This document shows, piece by piece, positions 1 to 6,848 of a stretch of 16,733 nt of DNA. A model generated the notes under the pieces. The model did no database searches and was not told where the DNA came from. It worked only from the letters and a program-made list of their open reading frames with translations. The position numbers were made by a program, and so were the translations under genes. The number at the start of each line of letters is the position of its first letter. Position 1 is the stretch's first letter. This DNA is from Rubrobacteraceae bacterium (GTDB taxonomy: Bacteria > Actinomycetota > Rubrobacteria > Rubrobacterales > Rubrobacteraceae), in assembly GCA_030447045.1 (NCBI GenBank), contig JAUJMB010000019.1:1-16733 (forward strand), written 5' to 3'.

Positions 1-652
1 CGATCATGGTGGCCGGCGCTACTATCGGGGGGATGGTCTCGGCGCCCATCTTCAGGAGGCCCCAGTCGCTCTGGATCTCCTCGTAGCGGTAGCCGTTGTA
101 GGCGTGCGGGGGGTCACCCTCGAAGATGTGGCCCAAAGTGTCGATCTGGGTGGCGACGTTGTCGCTGATGAACAGCGCGTTGCTCGTGAACGTCGTGTTC
201 AGCGAGTTGTCCTCCTCGCTGCGCACGAAGTCCAGGTCTTTCTGGTTGAGCATCCCGGTCGGCGTGCGGAAGGAGATGATCTCGCCGGGGTTGTGCCCGG
301 CGAACTTGTAGCTGCTGCGCTTGTAGGTGAGGCCCAGGTCGTAGGCCTTGCCCTCCTTGACCAGCGAGAGCGCCTTCATCGTCAGCTCCGGGCCGAGCTC
401 GTTGAGGTTGCCGAGCTGGTCGTCGTCGCCCCAGACCCAACCCCAGCCCTTGCCCTTCTCCCACTTCTGCGGCGTGACCTCGGGGGAGTCCTGCGCGGTC
501 GCGCTCCTCTGGACCCTGGGGGCGGCGAGCAGCCCGGCCGCCCCCGCGGCCGTCAGCCCGAGCGCCGCGGCCTTGGCCAGGAACCCCCTTCGCGTCAGGT
601 AACCCCTGCGGAGATCCTCGACCAGCCCGCGGGCACGATCTTCACGGTCCAT
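1..652 (-). CDS. Tat-exported putative cyclase/amidohydrolase family protein (partial, C-terminus beyond left edge)
   Basis: Reading leftward from the ATG at 652, 217 residues are open to the window edge. The N-terminus carries a twin-arginine signal: TRRGFL near residues 20-25, followed by an Ala/Leu/Gly-rich hydrophobic stretch to about residue 46 and a cleavage-like ATAQD. This predicts export of a folded protein by the Tat system. The mature part (WGDDDQLGNLNELGPE, then a segment rich in GHNPGEIISF) resembles the cyclase/kynurenine-formamidase-like family (PF04199), which hydrolyses amides or esters with a metal bound by HxGTHxDxPxH. The corresponding stretch here is NVATQIDTLGH (residues 165-175). 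Asp171 and His175 are kept, but Asn and Gln stand where the first two His usually are. The start is supported by a purine-rich ribosome site (GAGGGAAAGGGG) and an extended -10 promoter just upstream. The family call is moderately sure; the substrate is unknown. Confidence 0.7.
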   Translation of the reverse strand, partial: MDREDRARGLVEDLRRGYLTRRGFLAKAAALGLTAAGAAGLLAAPRVQRSATAQDSPEVTPQKWEKGKGWGWVWGDDDQLGNLNELGPELTMKALSLVKEGKAYDLGLTYKRSSYKFAGHNPGEIISFRTPTGMLNQKDLDFVRSEEDNSLNTTFTSNALFISDNVATQIDTLGHIFEGDPPHAYNGYRYEEIQSDWGLLKMGAETIPPIVAPATMI

Positions 653-683
653 GGCTCGCCCCTTTCCCTCTATTCCCGAGAGA

Positions 684-692
684 AGCATAACA
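684..692 (-). promoter_or_regulatory. Extended -10 promoter for the cyclase gene
   Basis: On the minus strand the sequence reads TGTTATGCT, a TGn extension plus the -10-like hexamer TATGCT. It lies about 30 nt upstream of the ATG at 652, leaving room for a short leader containing the ribosome site. No convincing -35 hexamer sits 16-18 nt upstream. Seen directly; promoter function is inferred. Confidence 0.4.
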
Positions 693-736
693 CCTTGCAA
701 ATCCCCAGACCCCGAAGCCGCGACAGAGGTAGCCGG

Positions 737-764
737 CCACCCCCCGCGGCCGGCCGCCGGGTGG
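737..764 (-). terminator. Strong GC hairpin after the PRC-BON gene (terminator-like, no U-tract)
   Basis: Outer arms CCACCC (737-742) and GGGTGG (759-764) enclose the self-complementary GCGGCCGGCCGC (746-757). The structure lies 25 nt beyond the stop codon of the minus-strand PRC-BON gene and before the cyclase promoter. It could end transcription or protect the 3' end. There is no T-run after it, so classical intrinsic termination is uncertain. Confidence 0.35.
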
Positions 765-788
765 GGCCGTCCCGTGCGGTTTCCGCGC

Positions 789-1481
789 CTACCCGACGTC
801 CACGTCGGTGGTGTCAACGTCGAGAACCTCATCGAGGCCCATGATCTCCTGCACGACGCCGTCGAGGTCCTCCTGCGTCGCCGCCGAGCCGGTGAGCTCG
901 ACGATGCCGTCCTGCGCCCGGCTCGCCCTGAGGGCCGTTTCGACGATCAGGTCGTCCACGTCGTCCTTGAGGGTCACGCTCTCCTTCAAGAGGGGGTCCA
1001 CCTCTTCGTCCCCGGTGTCCGGGTCTATGTAGGCGTCCGTGCGCGGGTAGCCCGAGTCGTCGGTGGTGAACTCCTCGTCCTGCCAGCCGCCCGCCTCGTC
1101 GGCCTCTGTGGACGCCTGCGCGTCGAGGGAGACGGCCTCGTCGGGGTCCGTGGGCGTGGTGACGAACTGGCCCTCGTGCTCGGCGTCGTCCGTGTCGGAC
1201 TGGTTCGGGGCGTAGCCCTGGGGCGCCTCTTCGTCGCCGAGGTGGTCGCCGGGCTCCTCGTCGGAGGGGTCGGCGTGGAAGGTCGCGAAGTCCGCGTCCC
1301 GGTCCAGGACCAGGGAGGTGATCGGGACCTCGACCCGCTCCAGGTCCGGCCCTCCATCGTCGCGCTCGACGATGACGTGCGTGATCGCCCCGTCCTCGTC
1401 CACGACGACCTCGGAGATGCGCCCGATCCCGGTGCCGTCAGCCGCCCGCGCCTCTATGCCTACCAGGCCGCGCTCTTCCAA
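789..1481 (-). CDS. PRC-barrel and BON domain protein
   Basis: A 230-residue acidic protein beginning with TTG (1481), preceded by GAGAGGGG as ribosome site. Residues 1-75 look like a PRC-barrel: GLVGIEARAADGTGIGRI, then the strand pattern EVVVDEDGAITHVIVERD and a short PITSLVLDR motif. Residues 75-160 are an Asp/Glu/Thr-rich, low-complexity linker that is probably disordered. Residues 165-228 fit a BON domain (LKDDVDDLIVETALRAS, then DGIVELTGSAATQEDLDGV and a valine-rich end). PRC-barrels bind partners in RNA processing and photosynthetic complexes. BON domains are associated with membranes or phospholipids and stress proteins. There is no signal peptide or membrane segment, so it is probably cytoplasmic. 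It follows pfkA on the same strand after 57 nt and may share its transcript. The domain calls are fairly sure; the role is unknown, perhaps stress or envelope related. Confidence 0.8.
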   Translation of the reverse strand: MEERGLVGIEARAADGTGIGRISEVVVDEDGAITHVIVERDDGGPDLERVEVPITSLVLDRDADFATFHADPSDEEPGDHLGDEEAPQGYAPNQSDTDDAEHEGQFVTTPTDPDEAVSLDAQASTEADEAGGWQDEEFTTDDSGYPRTDAYIDPDTGDEEVDPLLKESVTLKDDVDDLIVETALRASRAQDGIVELTGSAATQEDLDGVVQEIMGLDEVLDVDTTDVDVG

Positions 1482-1538
1482 ACCGTTCCCCTCTCTCGCT
1501 TCTGACCGGAGGGCTAGGTATACCCGCTGGCGGCCGGG

Positions 1539-2510
1539 CTACTCCGGCAGCTCGGCGAGCACCTCGGCCATCTTGTAGACCTCCGGGTCGAGCTTCCGCT
1601 TGTTCCCGACGACGTCTCGCAGGGGGACGCGCTCCACGACGTCGCCCCGGATCGCGACCATCGTGCCGGTCTCCCCGTCGGCGAGGGCCTGCACCGCGCC
1701 GGCCCCCAGCCGGCTCGCAAGTATGCGGTCGTAGGCGGTCGGCACGCCGCCCCGCTGGATGTGCCCGACGACCGTGAGGCGCGATTCGTAGGTGCCGGCG
1801 GTGCCGTTGATGTACTCGTGGATCTCCTCGGCCGAGAGCGGCGCCCCCTCGGCGACCACGACGATGAAGTGCGACTTGCCCTGCTCGTAGGCCTTCTTTA
1901 TGTGGAGCAGCAACGCCTCGCGCCGCGGCTCGAACTCGGGCACCACGGCCGCCTCGGCCCCGCCGGCGACGGCGCTCATGAGCGCCAGGTACCCGCAGTC
2001 CCTCCCCATGACCTCGACCACGTGCGCCCTGTGGTGCGAGCTGGCCGTGTCCTTGAGGCGGTCTATGGCCTGCAGCGCGGTGTTGAGCGCGGTGTCCACC
2101 CCGATGGAGGACTCGGTCCCAGAGACGTCGTTGTCTATGGAGGCCGGGACCCCGACGACCGTCACGCCGAGATCCATCAGCTTCAGCGCGCCCGTGAGGC
2201 TCCCGTTGCCGCCGACGACGATCAGGGCGTCGATGCGGGCCTCCTCCAGCTTTCCTGCCGCCTGCCGTTGGCCCTCCGGGGTGGCGAACTCCTTGGACCG
2301 CTCCGTGCCGAGGATCGTGCCGCCCCGGTGGACGATGCCGCCGAGCCCCCGGCGGTCCATCGGGTAGATCCTGCCCTCCAGAAGCCCCCTGTACCCGTCC
2401 CTTACCCCAAAAACCTCCCAGCCCCAGAAAAAGGCCGTCCGCGCCACGGCCCGCACGGCCGCGTTCATGCCGGGCGCGTCCCCGCCGCTCGTCAACACCG
2501 CTATCCTCAA
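1539..2510 (-). CDS. pfkA: 6-phosphofructokinase (ATP-dependent type)
   Basis: Phosphorylates fructose 6-phosphate to fructose 1,6-bisphosphate, the committed step of glycolysis. The longest open frame starts at a GTG (2531). The TTG at 2510 is preferred because AGGGAGG lies 6 nt upstream and the protein then begins MRIAVLTSGGDAPGMNA, as in other bacterial PFKs; length 323 residues, normal for the family. Visible motifs in this numbering: GGDAPGMN for nucleotide binding (residues 9-16), GGNGS (100-104), the catalytic SIDND (124-128, catalytic base Asp126), and MGRDCGYLA (168-176). The Gly after the Asn position in GGNGS favours ATP over pyrophosphate, since PPi enzymes carry Asp there. The Asn itself replaces the Asp (Asp103 of E. 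coli) that helps position Mg. The gene is divergent from clpC and followed by the PRC-BON gene. Confidence 0.93.
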   Translation of the reverse strand: MRIAVLTSGGDAPGMNAAVRAVARTAFFWGWEVFGVRDGYRGLLEGRIYPMDRRGLGGIVHRGGTILGTERSKEFATPEGQRQAAGKLEEARIDALIVVGGNGSLTGALKLMDLGVTVVGVPASIDNDVSGTESSIGVDTALNTALQAIDRLKDTASSHHRAHVVEVMGRDCGYLALMSAVAGGAEAAVVPEFEPRREALLLHIKKAYEQGKSHFIVVVAEGAPLSAEEIHEYINGTAGTYESRLTVVGHIQRGGVPTAYDRILASRLGAGAVQALADGETGTMVAIRGDVVERVPLRDVVGNKRKLDPEVYKMAEVLAELPE

Positions 2511-2544
2511 AACCCGCCTCCCTGCCGACACCGTCCGGAAGGTG

Positions 2545-2550
2545 AGTATA
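2545..2550 (-). promoter_or_regulatory. -10 element of the pfkA promoter
   Basis: The minus strand reads TATACT, a close match to TATAAT, 34 nt upstream of the TTG start of pfkA. A start site near 2538 would give a leader of about 28 nt holding the AGGGAGG ribosome site. The -35 region (TTCTGC-like) is weak. Confidence 0.4.
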
Positions 2551-2588
2551 CGAACACAAGGACCCCGCAGAACAGCCCCACCCCGGCC

Positions 2589-2616
2589 TTGATGTTCGGC
2601 GCCACGGTACTAAAAT
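2589..2616 (+). promoter_or_regulatory. Sigma70-type promoter of clpC
   Basis: TTGATG (2589-2594), a 16-nt spacer, then TAAAAT (2611-2616), the best -35/-10 pair in the window. The predicted start site is near 2623, giving a leader of about 90 nt before the clpC ATG. The -10 overlaps the left arm of the inverted repeat 2612-2640. Confidence 0.6.
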
Positions 2617-2640
2617 CTTAGCGTGACAGACTAAGATTTT
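2612..2640 (+). promoter_or_regulatory. Perfect 10-bp inverted repeat, probable repressor operator of clpC
   Basis: AAAATCTTAG (2612-2621) and CTAAGATTTT (2631-2640) are exact inverted copies around a 9-nt spacer. They are strikingly AT-rich in a GC-rich background. The repeat covers the -10 and start region of the clpC promoter, the usual place for a repressor. It does not match the CtsR direct repeat, nor HspR's HAIR (CTTGAGT-N7-ACTCAAG). A further ACTAAAA (2609-2615) / TTTTAGT (2644-2650) pair flanks it. An alternative is an mRNA hairpin, but the left arm lies at the -10 and would not be transcribed in full. Confidence 0.55.
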
Positions 2641-2650
2641 GTCTTTTAGT

Positions 2651-2669
2651 TTTCCCCGGTTGGGGGAAA
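2651..2669 (+). other. Hairpin in the clpC 5' leader
   Basis: TTTCCCC (2651-2657) and GGGGAAA (2663-2669) can pair with a 5-nt loop. A run of seven T follows at 2682-2688. The T-run is too far from the stem for a normal terminator, so this is listed only as leader structure that might affect stability or translation. Confidence 0.35.
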
Positions 2670-2711
2670 GAGGGCGACAGGTTTTTTTATTTCAGAGAGG
2701 GGTTTCGGCTG

Positions 2712-5435
2712 ATGGTATGCGAGAACTGCGGGGTGAGGCCCGCGAGCGTGCAGGTCTTCCAGCAGCAGCAGGGGGGGCAGCGCGTGACGAGCTACCTGTG
2801 CACGCAGTGCGCGCGGCAGCTCGGCATGATCGGGGGCGGCGGCAACTTCGGTGGGACGAACCCGTTCGAGATGCTCCAGAACCTTATACAGCAGCAGGGC
2901 GGCCAGGGGCCCGGGAACTTTTTCGAGGCCCTGAGCGTTGAGGCCAGGGAGTCCGTGATGCGGGCCCGCGAGGCCTCGGCCGGGACGACGCGGACCAACG
3001 CTATAGGGACCGACCACCTGCTGGCCGGGATCGTGACCGGCGACAACGTGGCTACCGAGGCGCTCGGGCGGGCCGGCGCGAACGTGGACGAGATGCGCTC
3101 CACCTTCGCCGGGCAGCGCGGGGACCCCGGCGAGGCCGTCTACACCTTCACCCCGAGCGCCAAGCACGCCCTGCAGCTCGCCTTCCAGGCCGCCCGCCAG
3201 ATGGGGGCTGCCCAGATCGGCAGCGAGCACCTGCTCTTGGGTCTTCTCGGCGAGGGCGACGGCAACGCGTACCAGATCCTGGCCCGCAACGGGGCCGGCG
3301 ACGCGGAGGCGCTTCGGCGCGAGATCGCCCGCCTCCTCCAGCAGCGCGGTGGGGCCGTCCCCGGCGCTGCGCCAGGTGGACCCGGCGGACCCGGCGGCGG
3401 GTTCGGTGGCGGCGGCAACTTCGGGGGCGGCGGCTTCGGTGGCCAGGCCGGGCAGCCAGGGCAGGAGAGCCGGACGCCTACCCTCGATCAGGTGACGCGC
3501 GACCTCACCGAGGCGGCCACCAACGGCGAGCTCGACCCCGTGATGGGGCGGGCCGAGGAGATAGCGCGCTCCGTGCGCATCCTCAGCCGCCGCACCAAGA
3601 ACAACCCCGTGCTCATCGGCGAGCCGGGCGTCGGCAAGACGGCCATCGTCGAGGGGCTGGCGCAGAGGATCGTCTCCGAGGACATCCCCGAGCCCCTCAA
3701 GGGCAAGCGCGTCCTCGCGCTCGACACCGGTTCCTTGGTGGCCGGCACCCGCTTCCGCGGGGACTTCGAGGAGCGGATGAGCGCCATGATCCGGGAGCTC
3801 CAGAGCGAGGAGAAGAACATAATCCTCTTTATCGACGAGCTCCACACGATCGTGGGGGCCGGCGGGGCCGACGGCGCCGTGAACGCCTCGAACATGCTCA
3901 AGCCCGCGCTCGCCCGCGGCGAGCTGCAGGTCATAGGCGCGACGACGCTCGACGAGTACCGCAAGCACGTTGAGAAGGACGCGGCGCTCGAGCGGCGCTT
4001 CCAGCCCGTGCTCGTGGACGAGCCCACGGTGGACGAGTCGGTGGGCATCCTCTTCGGCCTCAGGGACCGCTACGAGGCGCACCACAAGGTGCGCATCTCC
4101 GACGAGGCGATCATCGCCGCCGTGCAGCTCGGCGACCGCTACATCACCGACCGCTACCTGCCGGACAAGGCCATAGACCTCCTCGACGAGGCGGCGGCCG
4201 AGGTGCGGCTGCGCGCCACGGTGCCCCCGGTCGACGTGAGGCGCATAGAGGAGGAGATAGCGCAGCTAGACCGCGAGAAGGACGACGCCGTGCGCGCCGA
4301 GGACTACGAGAAGGCCGCGAGCCTCAAGCAGCGTCAGGAGCAGCTCAAGGCCGAGCTGCGCGAGCAGCAGGAGGGCTGGGCCGGCCAGCGCGAGGACAAC
4401 TCCCCCGAGGTCGGGCGCGACGACATCGCCCGCATCCTCGAGGAGTGGACCGGCGTGCCCGCGACCAACATCGTCCAGGAGGAGGCCGAGCGGCTCCTCA
4501 ACCTCGAGGCCGTGCTCCACGAGCGCGTCGTCGGGCAGGACAAGGCGGTAAAGGCCGTCGCCGAGGCCATCCGAAGGGCGCGGGCCGGCATAAAGGACCC
4601 GAACCGTCCCGTCGGAAGCTTTATCTTCCTCGGCCCGACCGGGGTAGGTAAGACCGAGCTCGCCAGGACGCTCGCCGAGTTCCTCTTCGGCGACGAGGAC
4701 GCCATGATCCGCATAGACATGAGCGAGTTTCAGGAGCGCCACACGGTCTCGAGGCTCGTCGGCGCCCCTCCGGGCTACGTCGGCTACGACGAGGCCGGCC
4801 AGCTCACGGAGGCGGTCAGGCGCCGCCCGTACAGCGTGGTCCTCTTCGACGAGATCGAGAAGGCCCACCCGGACGTCTTCAACACCATGCTCCAGCTTCT
4901 GGACGACGGGCGCCTGACGGACGCGCAGGGGAGGACGGTGAACTTCCAGAACACGGTCATCATCATGACCTCCAACGTCGGGAGCCAGCACCTCGTCTCG
5001 ACCAAGCAGTTCGGGTTCACCTCCTCCGAGGGCATAGACTTTCAGGAGACCGAGCGGCGGGCGATGGACGCCCTGGAGCGGGCCTTCCGGCCCGAGTTCA
5101 TCAACAGGGTGGACGAGATCATCGTCTTCGAGCCGCTCACCCGCGAGGACGTGCTCGAGATCGTCGGCATCATGCTCAAGCGCATGAACAAGCACCTGGA
5201 GAGCCAGCGGGTCGCCGTCGAGGTCACCCAGGCGGCCAAGGAGTTCATTGCCGAGCAGGGCTACGACCCGAAGTTCGGCGCGAGGCCGCTGGCCCGGGCG
5301 ATCCGGCGCTACGTCGAGAACCCGCTCTCCAGCCGCATCATCGGCGGCGAGTTCGACCCGGGCGACACCGTCGTCGTGGACCGGAGCGGCGAGGAGCTGA
5401 CCTTCGAGAAGAAGCTGCCCGTCGCCCAGCAGTAG
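2712..5435 (+). CDS. clpC: ClpC/ClpE-type AAA+ protease unfoldase with N-terminal zinc finger
   Basis: A 907-residue Hsp100 ATPase that should unfold proteins and feed them to ClpP. Order of parts: a McsA/ClpE-like zinc finger with Cys3-x2-Cys6 and Cys30-x2-Cys33; a Clp N-domain with two repeats (about 70-210); a Gly/Pro-rich linker (about 213-250); AAA1 with Walker A GEPGVGKT (303-310) and Walker B ILFIDE (371-376); a UVR-type coiled middle region (about 507-550); AAA2 with GPTGVGKT (641-648) and VLFDE (710-714); and the Clp C-terminal domain. A hydrophobic-Gly-hydrophobic loop, FGF (767-769), sits where ClpC/ClpA contact ClpP. The ATG at 2712 has GAGAGGGG 9 nt upstream. It is a single-gene unit with its own promoter, operator-like repeat and terminator, which suggests stress control. 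Joining a zinc finger to a full ClpC N-domain is unusual relative to textbook ClpC. Confidence 0.93.
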   Translation: MVCENCGVRPASVQVFQQQQGGQRVTSYLCTQCARQLGMIGGGGNFGGTNPFEMLQNLIQQQGGQGPGNFFEALSVEARESVMRAREASAGTTRTNAIGTDHLLAGIVTGDNVATEALGRAGANVDEMRSTFAGQRGDPGEAVYTFTPSAKHALQLAFQAARQMGAAQIGSEHLLLGLLGEGDGNAYQILARNGAGDAEALRREIARLLQQRGGAVPGAAPGGPGGPGGGFGGGGNFGGGGFGGQAGQPGQESRTPTLDQVTRDLTEAATNGELDPVMGRAEEIARSVRILSRRTKNNPVLIGEPGVGKTAIVEGLAQRIVSEDIPEPLKGKRVLALDTGSLVAGTRFRGDFEERMSAMIRELQSEEKNIILFIDELHTIVGAGGADGAVNASNMLKPALARGELQVIGATTLDEYRKHVEKDAALERRFQPVLVDEPTVDESVGILFGLRDRYEAHHKVRISDEAIIAAVQLGDRYITDRYLPDKAIDLLDEAAAEVRLRATVPPVDVRRIEEEIAQLDREKDDAVRAEDYEKAASLKQRQEQLKAELREQQEGWAGQREDNSPEVGRDDIARILEEWTGVPATNIVQEEAERLLNLEAVLHERVVGQDKAVKAVAEAIRRARAGIKDPNRPVGSFIFLGPTGVGKTELARTLAEFLFGDEDAMIRIDMSEFQERHTVSRLVGAPPGYVGYDEAGQLTEAVRRRPYSVVLFDEIEKAHPDVFNTMLQLLDDGRLTDAQGRTVNFQNTVIIMTSNVGSQHLVSTKQFGFTSSEGIDFQETERRAMDALERAFRPEFINRVDEIIVFEPLTREDVLEIVGIMLKRMNKHLESQRVAVEVTQAAKEFIAEQGYDPKFGARPLARAIRRYVENPLSSRIIGGEFDPGDTVVVDRSGEELTFEKKLPVAQQ

Positions 5436-5458
5436 AACGGAACCATCGAGCGTCACCC

Positions 5459-5492
5459 AGGGGCTCCCCATCTCAGGGAGCCCCTTCTCTGT
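5459..5492 (+). terminator. Intrinsic terminator of clpC
   Basis: GGGGCTCCC (5460-5468) pairs perfectly with GGGAGCCCC (5476-5484) around a 7-nt loop. The stem is extended by an A-T pair and followed by the T-rich TTCTCTGT. It begins 24 nt after the clpC stop. Confidence 0.8.
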
Positions 5493-5494
5493 GC

Positions 5495-5608
5495 CCTGGC
5501 GTCTCACCGCGAGGGACGGGGCCGTGATCTCCCGCAGGTCGCTGCCCGCCTCGTCCGTAGCGAGGAACTCAACCCTGAACACGTAGGTCGCCCCCGGCCT
5601 GCATGGTT
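5495..5608 (-). pseudogene. Possible gene remnant, FN3/Ig-like fragment
   Basis: On the minus strand this stretch reads as convincing protein: PGATYVFRVEFLATDEAGSD, then LREITAPSLAV, with GC-rich third positions. It recalls the end of a fibronectin-III or Ig-like repeat of a secreted protein. It has no start or ribosome site of its own and runs into the clpC terminator, so if real it is a decayed piece. It may also be a chance open frame. Confidence 0.2.
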
Positions 5609-5651
5609 CGGGTGGATTGGGCCGGCGCGGGCGCGCCTCGGGGCCCCGCGG

Positions 5652-5660
5652 TGTTAGGCT
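5652..5660 (+). promoter_or_regulatory. Extended -10 promoter for the GNAT gene
   Basis: TGTTAGGCT gives a TGn extension plus the hexamer TAGGCT. The predicted start site is about 5667-5668, only about 10 nt before the preferred TTG start, so the transcript would have almost no leader. No clear -35. Confidence 0.35.
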
Positions 5661-5676
5661 CCGTCCCATTAGAGGG

Positions 5677-6627
5677 TTGCCACAGGGCTACTCTTCCCGT
5701 CCGCCTGCGCCCGACGACGCGGTGGCGGTCGCCGGCCTGATGGCCGCCTGCGTGCGGGCGGACGGTGGTGCCGAGGGAACGACCGTCGAGCACGTCCTGG
5801 ACGACTGGCACGAGATCGACCTCGGGGAGGAGGCCGTGCTCGTAGTAGCCCCCGACGGGACCGTCGCCGGGTACGCCGACGTGGTCAACCGCGCCTACGT
5901 CGCCCTTACCGTCTACGGCTACGTCCACCCCGTGCACCGGGGGCGCGGGATCGGGGCGTACCTCGTCGGGTGGGGCGAGGACTGGATGCTGGAACGGATG
6001 CGCCTGGCACCCGAGGGGGCCGGGGTCGTCGTAAGGCACTACGCGATCTCGACGGAGACCGGCGCCCGAAAGCTCCTGGAAGACAAGGGCTACGAGGCCG
6101 TGCGCGGGACGTACGTCATGGAGATAGCCCTGGAAGAAGAACCGCCCGAACCGGAGTGGCCCGAGGGGCTGGCGGTCAGGATCTTCAGGCCCGGCAGGGA
6201 CGAGCGGGCCGTCTTCGAGGCCGTCGAGGACGCCTTCGGGGACGTATGGGGCAGGCCCAGGGGCACGTTCGAGCGCTTCGTCAACATGACGGGGGGCGAG
6301 GGCTTCGATCCTTCGCTGTGGTTCCTGGCGACGGACGGCGGGGAGATCTCCGGGGTGGCCCTCTGCAAGACGGTGGCCGGGGAGGGATGGGTGGACGTCG
6401 TCGGGGTGCGGCGGCCGTGGCGGCGGCGCGGCCTTGGCCTGGCGCTGCTGCGCCACGCGTTCGGGGAGTACCGCGGGCGTGGGGTTCGCCGGGTAGAGCT
6501 CAGCGTGGACGCGGGGAGCGTGACGGGGGCGCCGAGGCTCTACGGCAGGGCCGGGATGCGCCAGAAGACCGTCTACGTCGTCTACCAGAGAGGGCTGAGG
6601 CCTGCCACGGATTCCCCGCCCGGGTAG
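5677..6627 (+). CDS. Tandem GNAT-family N-acetyltransferase
   Basis: A 316-residue protein with two acetyl-CoA-binding GNAT folds. The first has VHPVHRGRGIGAYL (Arg88-Gly-Arg-Gly-Ile-Gly93). The second has VRRPWRRRGLGLALL (Arg249-Arg-Arg-Gly-Leu-Gly254). Each is the pyrophosphate-binding loop. It should transfer an acetyl group from acetyl-CoA to an amine; the acceptor is unknown. Size and layout resemble two-domain acetyltransferases such as mycothiol synthase MshD, but nothing seen proves that activity. The frame is open from 5617, but the first 20 codons read as low-quality Arg/Gly sequence. The TTG at 5677 gives LPQGYSSRPPAPDDAVAVA, a typical GNAT start. A rare ATT at 5668, exactly at the predicted transcript start, is an alternative. 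It follows the clpC terminator and appears to be a single-gene unit. Confidence 0.8.
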   Translation: MPQGYSSRPPAPDDAVAVAGLMAACVRADGGAEGTTVEHVLDDWHEIDLGEEAVLVVAPDGTVAGYADVVNRAYVALTVYGYVHPVHRGRGIGAYLVGWGEDWMLERMRLAPEGAGVVVRHYAISTETGARKLLEDKGYEAVRGTYVMEIALEEEPPEPEWPEGLAVRIFRPGRDERAVFEAVEDAFGDVWGRPRGTFERFVNMTGGEGFDPSLWFLATDGGEISGVALCKTVAGEGWVDVVGVRRPWRRRGLGLALLRHAFGEYRGRGVRRVELSVDAGSVTGAPRLYGRAGMRQKTVYVVYQRGLRPATDSPPG

Positions 6628-6661
6628 CGACCAGAGGCGCCTTCCGGGGCGGATGCGGGGC

Positions 6662-6670
6662 TGTTAACAT
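6662..6670 (+). promoter_or_regulatory. Extended -10 promoter upstream of the CHASE kinase
   Basis: TGTTAACAT provides TGn plus TAACAT. A start site 7 nt downstream would fall on a GTG at 6678, the first codon of a 56-codon frame. It is the best promoter candidate for the kinase pair 6836-12489. The -35 is not evident. Confidence 0.45.
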
Positions 6671-6677
6671 TGTTGTC

Positions 6678-6848
6678 GTGCGGGGCGCGCCCGCGGTGGC
6701 GTGTCCGACCGTGGCTTCGAGAGCGGGAAGGATCGCGGCGGTGGGCGGGACGTTATCCATCACTGATGCGTTTCGTGGGGAGGCGCGCGCGTCGCGCCGC
6801 GGGCTTCCGTTTCAGGGGATCTCCGGGGGCGGCGGGTGGAAGCGCTGA
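6678..6848 (+). CDS. Possible leaderless small ORF ahead of the CHASE kinase
   Basis: From the GTG at 6678, a 56-residue frame runs to a TGA at 6848, overlapping the kinase start by 13 nt. The GTG lies exactly 7 nt after the TAACAT -10 element, so the mRNA could begin at this codon. The peptide (VRGAPAVACPTVASRAGRI..., ending GGGGWKR) is basic and matches no family I know. It could be a leader peptide that couples translation to the kinase, or simply an open frame in GC-rich DNA. There is no ribosome site. Low confidence. Confidence 0.2.
   Translation: MRGAPAVACPTVASRAGRIAAVGGTLSITDAFRGEARASRRGLPFQGISGGGGWKR

Noticed and set aside
3350..3470. GGC/GGT-rich repeats as a DNA repeat or array
   Set aside because: In frame with clpC and simply encodes its Gly-rich linker.
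2646..4085. 479-codon open frame on the minus strand across clpC
   Set aside because: Antisense shadow of the clear clpC gene in GC-rich DNA; composition is Leu/Gly/Ala/Arg-rich with no domain.
4266..5669. 467-codon minus-strand frame over the 3' part of clpC
   Set aside because: Mostly antisense to clpC; only the short stretch outside clpC (5495-5608) looks protein-like and is listed separately.
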